The translations under genes and the position numbers were made by a program. From Deferribacteraceae bacterium UBA6793 (GTDB taxonomy: Bacteria; Chrysiogenota; Deferribacteres; Deferribacterales; Geovibrionaceae): 26,695 nucleotides of DNA. Location of the stretch: the NCBI GenBank assembly GCA_002452405.1, contig DKFP01000012.1:21730-48424 (forward strand), read 5' to 3'. This document shows, one piece after another, positions 1 to 7,060 of the stretch. Under the pieces are notes generated by a model. The model worked only from the letters and a program-made list of their open reading frames with translations, was not told the origin of the DNA and made no database searches. Position 1 is the stretch's first letter. Each line of letters begins with the position of its first letter.

Positions 1-62
1 ACCACCGCCTCTGTATCTGCGTCGTAATCCATAGCCAATGCAACAGCGCCAGTCAAAAAGTT

Positions 63-90
63 CGTCTCTGCGAGCGCAGCGAAGCAGTCT
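63..90. repeat. Dispersed palindromic repeat, copy 1
   Basis: This short palindromic unit begins CGTCTCTGCGAG and ends GCAGTCT. It contains a perfect CTGCG/CGCAG hairpin (68-72 with 75-79). Two other intergenic sites share the same ends with different middles: 14618-14655 and 26577-26608. It resembles the common intergenic repeats of the GTCATTGCGAG...GAAGCAATCT type seen in many bacterial genomes. That resemblance is from memory. No function is assigned. Confidence 0.6.
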
Positions 91-154
91 CATAAGAGAT
101 GTACATTCGGGACAATCTCGCTGATTGGTCAATATTTAAGCATCGTTCTTGCTC

Positions 155-183
155 TTGCCCTCTTTTACTCTATGATGTAATAT
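155..183 (+). promoter_or_regulatory. Candidate sigma70-type promoter of the TPR-flrB-flrC operon
   Basis: TTGCCC (155-160) and TAATAT (178-183) are separated by 17 bp. Transcription would begin at about 190, which is the A of the TPR start codon, giving a leaderless mRNA. An alternative pair is TTGCTC (149-154) with TATGAT (171-176), 16 bp apart, giving a leader of about 7 nt. Either way there is almost no 5' UTR, and no Shine-Dalgarno is visible before position 190. Confidence 0.4.
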
Positions 184-189
184 TGAAAA

Positions 190-2805
190 ATGCGAAAACT
201 GTTCGGGATATTTCTTATTTTATTGTTGTACGCAAATGCATGGGCTGCGGGGATATATCTGCGCAGCAAAGGGCATTTCAGCGAGCTTGTCATAACCGGA
301 ATTGCAGACAAGATAATGTCTGTGAGCAAGGGCAGCGACATGCTTGCCGTCGAATCGTCCGTTGTTCTTTCAGGTATCGACGGAGCACGCATAAAAGACC
401 CTTTCATTCGTTCCGTTGCCGTCAACGGGCGCATACTCACCATCTCGCTTTTCCCCGGAAACGATTACACTGTGAACACTAACGGAAAGGATTTCCGGCT
501 GGTCGTTGCTAAAAAGAAGCAGACAGAGACTATAAAGACCGGATACGGCATAGAAAAATCCATCGCCACAAAAGATATGATACAGGTGGAGAATGCTGAC
601 CTTGACACCGCTCTGTCAAGACTGGACGGGCTGATGGCTTCAAAGAATTACACAGAAGCTATGAATCTTGCCGAAAGCATCGTGAAATCTCAGCCTGACG
701 GTTATTATAAACAGGAAGCATATTTCCGGCAGGGACTTATCTATCTTTATACCGGCAGGGACAACTATAATAACTATGTATTTGCATCTCAGCTTTTCGA
801 TGATTTTTTAAAACAATATCCCGATTCGTTCCGGAAAAAAGATGCAATGATAAAATCCGCAGAGGCGAAAGAATCCGCGCAGCTTTATAACGAGGCTATT
901 TTCGCGTATGAAAATGTGATAAGGACGCTTCGTGCGCCTGAGGTCATAAAAACTGCATATGAGCGTATCGCCGATATATACACGGAAATGGGTAAGTATA
1001 AGGACGCCATAGATACGAGAAACCAGATAGCTGCAAGATTCAGATCTGAAGCGGGCGCGCAGAATGCGAAAATAGGTCTGCTTCAGGCGCGTATGAAGGA
1101 CTATGATCTTGCTTATTCGTCCTTTCTCACGGTTATGAACAGTGGGACAGATCTGGATAAACTGGGTCCCGACGTGCTTTACACAATGGCGGATGTGTTT
1201 GAGAAAAAATCCCAGCCGGATACTGCAAGAGGGCTTTACGAAAGGGTATACTCTAAGTTTCCTTCAAGCCGCGATGCAGATATGGCGGCGTATAAATCGG
1301 CAATGCTGCTTAAAAACACGAACCCTCAGATGGTGGATGCACGGCTTGAATATTGCTCGAAAACCTTCGGAAAGAAAAAGGGCGGTATGCTGTGTTCGGT
1401 TGCTTATGCTGAAAGGCACCTTGCTAAAAAAACTTCCGACCAGTGGGCGGGTTATCTGAAGGCGCCCCTGTCTTCTCAGGATATAGATCTGCGCTCCGAA
1501 GCGGAAATGCTTATCATACGTTCGCTTTTCAGAGAGGGACAGTATGATGCTGCGGACAAAAAAGTTGCCGAGTTCATCAAACGAAATTATACCTCCGATT
1601 ATCTTCAGGAGATATACAACATAAGGCAGCGCATACTTCTGACAAAGGCGAAGGATGCTTATAAGAAATCCAACTATGCGCAGGCGAAAACAATAACCGA
1701 GGGAATACTTAAAGAATATCCGGATACCCCGTATAAAAAAGAGGCGCTGGAAATTTTACAGGATATCAGTTTCGGCGGGATACGAGACATGTTCAAAGCC
1801 GGAAAATATAAGGAAACAGTTGACAGTCTTAATAAATATCTGGCAGATAACCCGGATCTCGTGAGCCCGTCCAAATGGCTTGCCATGTTGGAAGAGGCGA
1901 AATACAACTATATAAAACAGGTATACGCCGTAAAGAATTATAACGGAACAATAACCGTTGCGGGGGAATATCTTGTTTCTTTTCCCAACGGAAAGCATAA
2001 GGATGACGTGAGGAAAATGCTTGAATCGGCAATTTCGGCAGTTATAACCGACAGTTACAAAAAACAGGCATATATCCAGCTCGTTGGCGTATACGATAAG
2101 AACCAGACGACTATACTTACAAGCCGTAATGCAGATTTCCGCGACAGGATGAACAGCTATGCTGCGTTTGCCCTCTATAAACTTGGGATGTCGGCGAAGG
2201 CGGAGAAGATACTCGACCGCAATAAAAACGGGAAAAACCCTTATTACGTTCTGACGTCGCTGATGCTCGGACGTCCTGTGCCGAATGTCAATCCGAATAT
2301 CTTTTCAACAGGTATGATGGACTATCTTGTTCAGGAGCTTGAGAAAAAGAACCCTGACCTCCTTTTGCACCTTCTTTCCAGATATACCAAAGACCCTGCA
2401 TATGCTGCGAAAGAAACCTATGACATAAGTAAGGGCGTTTTCGACGATATAAAACGGGAAAAAATGCTTTTCGACCTCTATATGAAAGTCGATTCCGACC
2501 CGAAAGCGCGTTTTAAAGGATATGACGAGATATATCTCGACACGGGGATATCGTTCTTCAAAAGGAACAATTTTGACAGCGCCGTCAAGGTTCTGGAACA
2601 GTTTAAGCTGGTTCACGCACCACGTGATGACAAACGGGCTGAAGGGCTGTATTATCTTGGCAAGGCTTATCAGAAGCTGGGCAAGGCAGATCAGAGCAGA
2701 AACGCCTATATGGAGCTGATGGAAACCGTGCCTAAATCCGTTTATGCTTCTGCGGCAAAATCAGAACTGGAGGACACCAAGTGGCGGAACTCCCTGAAAA
2801 ACTAG
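190..2805 (+). CDS. Secreted tetratricopeptide-repeat protein, possible flagellar motor scaffold
   Basis: This 871-residue protein has an N-terminal signal peptide (hydrophobic residues 4-14, likely cleavage after the ANAWA motif near residue 19), so it should act in the periplasm. Residues about 20-108 look beta-rich. From about 125 to the C-terminus the sequence is helical with many TPR-like units (for example YNEAIFAYENVI, YKDAIDTRNQ, FDSAVKVLEQF, YYLGKAYQKLGKADQSRNAY). The start is fixed by the signal peptide, yet no Shine-Dalgarno precedes it. Its last 25 bases overlap the kinase gene, so the two are translationally coupled. A periplasmic beta domain plus TPR superhelix beside flagellar regulators resembles PflA, a motor-disk protein of Campylobacter-type flagella. 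That is inference; a generic outer-membrane or envelope TPR protein is the alternative. Confidence 0.8.
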   Translation: MRKLFGIFLILLLYANAWAAGIYLRSKGHFSELVITGIADKIMSVSKGSDMLAVESSVVLSGIDGARIKDPFIRSVAVNGRILTISLFPGNDYTVNTNGKDFRLVVAKKKQTETIKTGYGIEKSIATKDMIQVENADLDTALSRLDGLMASKNYTEAMNLAESIVKSQPDGYYKQEAYFRQGLIYLYTGRDNYNNYVFASQLFDDFLKQYPDSFRKKDAMIKSAEAKESAQLYNEAIFAYENVIRTLRAPEVIKTAYERIADIYTEMGKYKDAIDTRNQIAARFRSEAGAQNAKIGLLQARMKDYDLAYSSFLTVMNSGTDLDKLGPDVLYTMADVFEKKSQPDTARGLYERVYSKFPSSRDADMAAYKSAMLLKNTNPQMVDARLEYCSKTFGKKKGGMLCSVAYAERHLAKKTSDQWAGYLKAPLSSQDIDLRSEAEMLIIRSLFREGQYDAADKKVAEFIKRNYTSDYLQEIYNIRQRILLTKAKDAYKKSNYAQAKTITEGILKEYPDTPYKKEALEILQDISFGGIRDMFKAGKYKETVDSLNKYLADNPDLVSPSKWLAMLEEAKYNYIKQVYAVKNYNGTITVAGEYLVSFPNGKHKDDVRKMLESAISAVITDSYKKQAYIQLVGVYDKNQTTILTSRNADFRDRMNSYAAFALYKLGMSAKAEKILDRNKNGKNPYYVLTSLMLGRPVPNVNPNIFSTGMMDYLVQELEKKNPDLLLHLLSRYTKDPAYAAKETYDISKGVFDDIKREKMLFDLYMKVDSDPKARFKGYDEIYLDTGISFFKRNNFDSAVKVLEQFKLVHAPRDDKRAEGLYYLGKAYQKLGKADQSRNAYMELMETVPKSVYASAAKSELEDTKWRNSLKN

Positions 2806-3908
2806 ATAAATCCGGCGAAATGGAAATGCTCGCGCAGGCGTTTGCCGCCTTCAGCGAGGCTTCGGAAAAGCTGGAGCAGAAATATTCCATCATAGAAGAA
2901 GAAGCAAAAAAGCTGCGCGAAGAGGTTGAGGAGAAAAATCTTCAGCTTTCAAAACTCAGCAGTCTTCTTGAATCTGTGCTGAACAACTCTAACAGCTGCG
3001 TTCTCGCGGCAGACGATAAGGGAGTCATTCTGGTAAAAAACCCTGTTGCTGAATGTTTTATAGCTGAACTTGGAACGGATGCTTTCACTTCTATGCTTAA
3101 CATGCACAGAGATTCAGGAGTTTTTGACCATGAAGAGGACGGAAGAACTTTCCGCATCTCCGTGGGCAGACTGGAAAACCTTGAACAGAAAGGCTATGTT
3201 TATGTCATAGACGATGTGACCCATATAAAACAGCTGGAAGCAGAACGCCAGAGAGACGAAAAGCTGGTTCTGATGGGCGAGATGGCAGCGAATATTGCCC
3301 ACGAGATACGCAATCCGCTGGGTAGTATAGAGCTTTTCGCTTCACTTCTTGAACGGGATCTTAAAAACGATGAATCGGGTACGAAGCTCACACGCTCCAT
3401 AGTTAAAGGAGTGCGGACGATAAACTCCATAATATCGAATATCCTGTTGTTTACAAAAGAGATAAAACTCGAACCGCAAAACAGGTTCGTTGCCGACATA
3501 GTAGACGATGTGGTGCTCTATTTACAGCACCTTATGAAAGAAAAGAATATTAAATTTATAAATAAGATAAACGAAGATCACGTTGTGCGGTGCGACACTG
3601 AGCTGTGCAAGCAGGTGGTGATGAATATTGTCCACAACGCCATCGAGGCGGTGCCGGACGGCGGTCAGATAGTTATTGAATCGTTCAGCGAGCCGGAGAG
3701 GTCGGGATTTACAGTCACGGATAACGGCAGCGGCATAAGCGAATCCATGCGTAAAAAACTGTTCATACCTTTCCAGACCACAAAGGCAAAGGGGACGGGG
3801 CTTGGGCTGGCAATAGTTTATAAGATTTTAAAGGCGCACAACGGACAGATATCCGTTGAAAGCGACGGAGCGACCCACACCAGATTTATTGTGGAATTTC
3901 CCGTTTAA
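2781..3908 (+). CDS. flrB: Soluble sensor histidine kinase, FlrB/FleS-like
   Basis: This 375-residue kinase probably phosphorylates the adjacent FlrC-like regulator. It lacks a signal peptide and membrane segments, so it is cytoplasmic. In order: a coiled coil (about 15-65), a degenerate PAS-like domain (about 62-150), a dimerisation/phosphoacceptor helix with the H-box AANIAHEIRNPLG (His174), then a HATPase_c domain with an N box (VVMNIVHNAIEAV), a G1 box (VTDNGSGI) and a G2 box (GTGLGLAIVYK). The start is GTG at 2781, preceded by a strong GGAGG inside the end of the TPR gene. The gene lies 15 bp before the response regulator. FlrB/FleS kinases read out early flagellar assembly from the cytosol, which fits the context. 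The symbol is by analogy, not by orthology test. Confidence 0.85.
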   Translation: MAELPEKLDKSGEMEMLAQAFAAFSEASEKLEQKYSIIEEEAKKLREEVEEKNLQLSKLSSLLESVLNNSNSCVLAADDKGVILVKNPVAECFIAELGTDAFTSMLNMHRDSGVFDHEEDGRTFRISVGRLENLEQKGYVYVIDDVTHIKQLEAERQRDEKLVLMGEMAANIAHEIRNPLGSIELFASLLERDLKNDESGTKLTRSIVKGVRTINSIISNILLFTKEIKLEPQNRFVADIVDDVVLYLQHLMKEKNIKFINKINEDHVVRCDTELCKQVVMNIVHNAIEAVPDGGQIVIESFSEPERSGFTVTDNGSGISESMRKKLFIPFQTTKAKGTGLGLAIVYKILKAHNGQISVESDGATHTRFIVEFPV

Positions 3909-3923
3909 ATATAAGGGGTTGGT

Positions 3924-5351
3924 ATGGATCTTTCATCAAAGAGATTACTGATTGTTGACGACGACGACAACATGCGCGAGGCTATGATAGAGACTGTTCG
4001 GCGCATGGGGGTTTCCGTAGACCATGCCTGCGACGGTCAGGAAGGCTTTGAAAAGGCGTCCAGAACTCCGTATGACCTCATAATCAGCGACATGCGGATG
4101 CCTGTTGTTGACGGGATGGGGATGTTGAATCTAATGACTGGTTCCGGTGTAACATCGCCGGTGTGTTTCGTTACCGCCTTCGGAACTGTGAACAATGCCG
4201 TTGACGCTCTTAAAATGGGTGCGTTTGACTATATTCTCAAACCGTTCGCGCCGGAGGTTATCGAGGAATTGGTCAGAAGGGTGCTGGAGCTTGAGGACGT
4301 TGCCCCTTCGTCCAAACGGAAAAAGAATACGGCAATCTTCCGCAGTGCTTTCATGGCGCAGTTGTTTTCTCTTGCCAGAGACGTTGCCGCCAGCGAAGCG
4401 ACAGTTCTTATCACGGGGGAATCCGGTACCGGTAAAGAGGTTTTTGCCAGATATATCCACGAAAATTCAAACAGAAAGAACGGTGCGTTTGTTGCGGTCA
4501 ACTGCGCGGCGCTGCCGGATAATCTTATAGAATCTGAGCTTTTCGGTTATGAAAAGGGTGCGTTCACCGGAGCGGTGAACCGCAAACCAGGCAAGTTTGA
4601 GCTTGCCGATGGCGGCACTATTCTTCTTGACGAGCTTGGCGAGATACCGCTTCACCTACAGGCGAAACTGCTTCGCGTTTTACAGGAAAAGGAGATCGAA
4701 AGACTGGGCGGCACGAAACCTGTCCGCATCAACGTGCGGATTCTCGCTACCACAAACCGCGATCTGAAAAAAGAGGTTGAGGCGGGGAATTTCCGCGAAG
4801 ACCTGTATTATCGTCTGAATGTTATATCCATAGAGCTTCCTCCTCTGCGCGACCGCAAGGACGATATCCTTGAGCTGGTATCGTTTTTTATAGAAAAATA
4901 TTGTCAGATAAACGGAAAAAACCTTTGCCGTCTTGGCGATGACGCGAGAAGTGCGCTCCTTGCATACGATTGGCCGGGCAACGTCCGTGAATTGGAACAC
5001 ACCATTGAACGCGCCGTGGTTCTCTGTCGTGACGATATTATAAACGAGAAAAATCTTTTCCTCCATGGGATAACGATAAATCAGTTTCTGCTGGACAAGC
5101 ACGAGATATCCGCTGCTTCCGGAGACGTTCCGCCTCAGGAAACTGAGCCGTCAGCCTTGCCTGAAAGAGCTGTGGGGATAACTCTTGGCGGTACCATCGC
5201 CGACATGGAGCGTGAGCTTATCCTGAATACTCTGAAACAGACCGACGGCAACCGTACCCGCGCCGCGGAGATGCTGGGTATCACTGTGCGGACATTGCGG
5301 AATAAGCTGAACGAATACCGTGAAATGGGCATTGACGTTTCCGGTGACTGA
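3924..5351 (+). CDS. flrC: Sigma54-dependent response regulator, FlrC/FleR-like
   Basis: This 475-residue NtrC-family activator has all three expected domains. The receiver domain (about 6-120) has the acidic pocket DDDD near 12-15, phosphoacceptor Asp56 and Lys106. The AAA+ domain (about 135-375) has Walker A GESGTGKE (165-172), the sigma54-contacting loop GAFTGA (212-217) and Walker B ILLDE (233-237). The C-terminal Fis-type helix-turn-helix contains NRTRAAEMLGITVRTLRNKL. With the upstream kinase it forms a two-component pair that should activate sigma54 flagellar promoters. A good sigma54 promoter lies just downstream at flgB (5468-5482), an obvious candidate target. The start is ATG with an AAGGGG-type ribosome binding site. 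Confidence 0.88.
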   Translation: MDLSSKRLLIVDDDDNMREAMIETVRRMGVSVDHACDGQEGFEKASRTPYDLIISDMRMPVVDGMGMLNLMTGSGVTSPVCFVTAFGTVNNAVDALKMGAFDYILKPFAPEVIEELVRRVLELEDVAPSSKRKKNTAIFRSAFMAQLFSLARDVAASEATVLITGESGTGKEVFARYIHENSNRKNGAFVAVNCAALPDNLIESELFGYEKGAFTGAVNRKPGKFELADGGTILLDELGEIPLHLQAKLLRVLQEKEIERLGGTKPVRINVRILATTNRDLKKEVEAGNFREDLYYRLNVISIELPPLRDRKDDILELVSFFIEKYCQINGKNLCRLGDDARSALLAYDWPGNVRELEHTIERAVVLCRDDIINEKNLFLHGITINQFLLDKHEISAASGDVPPQETEPSALPERAVGITLGGTIADMERELILNTLKQTDGNRTRAAEMLGITVRTLRNKLNEYREMGIDVSGD

Positions 5352-5467
5352 GAATAACATTTGCCCTGTAAACGTAAATTCGTTCACAGTGTTTTGTGCT
5401 GCCCTTTCGGCATAATTCATAAAATCTTTAATAAAAATCCACATTTTCTGCATTTTTTCTTAATTCA

Positions 5468-5482
5468 GGCATGTGAATTGCT
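5468..5482 (+). promoter_or_regulatory. Sigma54 (-24/-12) promoter of the flgB operon
   Basis: The sequence GGCATGTGAATTGCT carries the invariant GG (5468-5469) and GC (5480-5481) at exactly the required 10-bp spacing, with GGCA and TTGCT matching the consensus TGGCACG-N4-TTGCW. The predicted start is about 5493, leaving only about 13 nt before the flgB ATG, of which GGAGG (5496-5500) is the ribosome binding site. This overrules an upstream in-frame GTG at 5473, which would lie inside the promoter. The adjacent FlrC-like activator supports the call. Enhancer sites were not identified. Confidence 0.75.
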
Positions 5483-5505
5483 CAGTATTAAGCACGGAGG
5501 AAAAA

Positions 5506-5913
5506 ATGGACGGTTTATTCAGCAGAATGGGAATCGACAAACTTGGATACGCGCTTACCGCGTCGTCTGTCCGTAACGATGTTATCTCTCAAAACATTGC
5601 TAATGTTGATACTCCCGGATACAAAGCAAAAGACCTGAAATTTTTCGATGTGATGAACGAATATCTGGGTGAAGGGAAAAAATTACCCCTTGCAAGAACA
5701 GATGCGAAACATCTTCCTCCTGCGGACATGGTTTCAGATCCGCACTCTTTCGTTTATGACCAGAACAACCCCTCTGTCCGCAATGACGGAAACGATGTCA
5801 ACGAGGACTACGAGATGAGCCAGATGGCAGAAAACAGTGTGCGTTATCAGATGCTTTCGCAGCTGACAGCGGGTAAGTTCACCAAGCTGAAAGAGATAAT
5901 TCAGAACAAGTAG
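5506..5913 (+). CDS. flgB: Flagellar proximal rod protein FlgB
   Basis: This 135-residue protein belongs to the proximal rod of the flagellar basal body, exported through the type III apparatus. The N-terminal rod-family signature is clear: ASSVRNDVISQNIANVDTPG followed by YKAKDLKF. The C-terminal helix (EDYEMSQMAENSVRYQML) is the partner coiled-coil segment common to rod and hook proteins. The ATG at 5506 is chosen because GGAGG sits 5 nt upstream and the longer GTG-initiated frame overlaps the promoter. Length is typical for FlgB. It is the first gene of the basal-body operon and lies 14 bp before flgC. Confidence 0.95.
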   Translation: MDGLFSRMGIDKLGYALTASSVRNDVISQNIANVDTPGYKAKDLKFFDVMNEYLGEGKKLPLARTDAKHLPPADMVSDPHSFVYDQNNPSVRNDGNDVNEDYEMSQMAENSVRYQMLSQLTAGKFTKLKEIIQNK

Positions 5914-5927
5914 GGTAAGAGGCAGAT

Positions 5928-6332
5928 ATGAGCTATTTTGACATAATGGGCGTAGCCGCCACAGGAATGAGCGCACAGCGGATAAGAATTTCTGCTATTT
6001 CGTCAAACCTGGCTAATGCGCAGACCACAAAAACTGCTGAAGGTGGACCTTACAAACGCAAGGATGTCATTTTTCAGACCATTATGGACGGGGAGAACAG
6101 TGGAGGCGTTAAAGTTGACAGGGTCGTTCCCGATGAGAAACCGCCTCTGCTGAAATATGAGCCGGAACATCCCGACGCAAACGAAGAAGGGTATGTAGCG
6201 TACCCTAATATCAACCCCATCGAGGAGATGGTGAATATGCTGGAGGCTTCCAGAAGCTACGAAGCAAACACAACTGTGCTCAACACGGCAAAACAGCTTG
6301 CCCTTAGAGCGCTTGAAATAGGAAAGGCTTAA
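5928..6332 (+). CDS. flgC: Flagellar proximal rod protein FlgC
   Basis: This 134-residue protein is a proximal rod subunit that assembles with FlgB, FlgF and FliE on the MS ring. The N-terminal family motif is ISSNLANAQTTKTAEGGPY. The C-terminal helix has the VNMLEASRSYEANTTVLNTAKQ type sequence characteristic of rod proteins. Length is typical. The start has an AAGAGG ribosome binding site. It follows flgB by 14 bp and precedes fliE by 96 bp, the usual flgB-flgC-fliE order. Confidence 0.95.
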   Translation: MSYFDIMGVAATGMSAQRIRISAISSNLANAQTTKTAEGGPYKRKDVIFQTIMDGENSGGVKVDRVVPDEKPPLLKYEPEHPDANEEGYVAYPNINPIEEMVNMLEASRSYEANTTVLNTAKQLALRALEIGKA

Positions 6333-6347
6333 CATACGTCCGAAATG

Positions 6348-6366
6348 TCAGGAAGTTATTTCCTGA
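6348..6366. repeat. Short inverted repeat between flgC and fliE
   Basis: A perfect 7-bp stem TCAGGAA/TTCCTGA (6348-6354 with 6360-6366) encloses a 5-nt loop. No T-run follows, so it does not look like an intrinsic terminator. It may be an mRNA hairpin between flgC and fliE; no role is assigned. Confidence 0.4.
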
Positions 6367-6428
6367 TTTGATAAAAAGGTTGTAAAACAAGGGCCATGTA
6401 TATTATATTATAGGAGCAGGGGTCAGGT

Positions 6429-6734
6429 ATGTCCGAAATAAATAAAATGAATTTTTTACTGCCCAACAAGCTGGAGACAAACACCTCCTCGCAGTCTGCA
6501 AAGACTGACGATAAAGTGGATTTCTCTGCTATGCTCAAAGACGCCCTTAAAGACGTTAACGACGCTCAGCTTACTGCTGACGACGCCGTTCAGAAAGTGC
6601 TCAGCGGAGAAAACAAAGACATACATTCCACCATGATAGCCCTGCAAAAGGCTGATGTTTCTCTTAAAATGATGCTTGAAGTGCGTAACAAGATAATGGA
6701 CGCATATCAGGAGATAATGAGGACTCAGGTCTGA
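6429..6734 (+). CDS. fliE: Flagellar hook-basal body protein FliE
   Basis: This 101-residue protein links the MS ring to the proximal rod and is needed early in export. The first about 30 residues are low-complexity. The conserved C-terminal region follows (VDFSAMLKDALKDVNDAQ, then MIALQKADVSLKMMLEVRNKIMDAYQEIMRTQV), which is the standard FliE ending. The start has an AGGAGCAGGGG-type ribosome binding site. A weak sigma70-like pair (TTGTAA at 6380-6385 and TATATT at 6404-6409, 18 bp apart) lies upstream and could be an internal promoter. Downstream, a 326-bp gap with structured repeats precedes fliF. Confidence 0.94.
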   Translation: MSEINKMNFLLPNKLETNTSSQSAKTDDKVDFSAMLKDALKDVNDAQLTADDAVQKVLSGENKDIHSTMIALQKADVSLKMMLEVRNKIMDAYQEIMRTQV

Positions 6735-6757
6735 TTTTTTCGTACTGCCGTAAGTTG

Positions 6758-7045
6758 TTTTAAGGATAGCTACAGGCGCAGGAAGCGCCTCACGGATCAT
6801 AAATTTCTGTTGTTTACGGCAAAATTTATGTGTAGTGTGAGCGCAGCATCGGTTCACCCGGTGCGAAGCGTTGCCTTAAAATGACAGGAAATCATTTTAA
6901 GGATAGCTACAGGCGCAGGACGCGCCTCACGGAGCATAAATTTCTGTTGTTTACGGCAAAATTTATGTGTAGTGTGAGCGCAGCATCGGTTCACCCGATG
7001 CGAAGCGTTGCCTTAAAATGACAGGACGTCATTTTAAGGATAGCT
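6758..7045 (+). repeat. Tandem array of 137-bp structured palindromic repeats
   Basis: Two full units (6758-6894 and 6895-7031) differ at only 5 of 137 positions, and the first 14 bases recur a third time (7032-7045, TTTTAAGGATAGCT). Each unit contains four inverted repeats: AGGCGC/GCGCCT (6774-6790), CATAAATTT/AAATTTATG (6798-6830), GCATCGG with a complementary arm (6846-6864), and CCTTAAAATGA/TCATTTTAAGG across the unit junction (6874-6902). No ORF, terminator or promoter is convincing here. This is the whole content of the 326-bp fliE-fliF gap apart from short flanks. Confidence 0.9.
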
Positions 7046-7060
7046 TAATTGTGAGGGTGT

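Larger units (their letters stand above)
1..189. other. Left-edge intergenic stretch, no supported gene
   Basis: No coding region is supported here. All three + frames stop within the first 100 bases. One - strand frame stays open from about position 60 to the left edge (beginning with TTG or with ATG at 32-30). It has no visible ribosome binding site and is too short to judge, so the 5' end of a divergent gene cannot be excluded. The stretch also holds one copy of a dispersed palindromic repeat (63-90) and a candidate promoter for the TPR gene (155-183). Confidence 0.5.

Noticed and set aside
30..60. Start of a divergent - strand gene at the left edge
   Set aside because: The frame reads plausibly but has only about 20 codons before the edge and no ribosome binding site, so it cannot be supported.
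2305..2616. Long open frame on the - strand within the TPR gene
   Set aside because: It lies wholly inside a well-supported + strand gene, has no ribosome binding site or recognisable domain, and similar antisense frames occur across all the genes here.
5473..5505. Longer FlgB beginning at GTG 5473
   Set aside because: That start lies within the sigma54 promoter, upstream of the predicted transcript start, and lacks a ribosome binding site; ATG 5506 has GGAGG.
6380..6409. Internal sigma70 promoter before fliE
   Set aside because: TTGTAA-18-TATATT is weak and the area is AT-rich, where such matches are common. Mentioned under fliE but not listed as a feature.
7011..7039. Hairpin before fliF as a transcription terminator
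   Set aside because: The stem is AT-rich and no T-run follows it; fliF and later genes have no other obvious promoter, so full termination here is unlikely.
6758..7045. CRISPR array
   Set aside because: There are only two complete 137-bp units with no unique spacers, and no cas gene is present. It is a simple tandem repeat.
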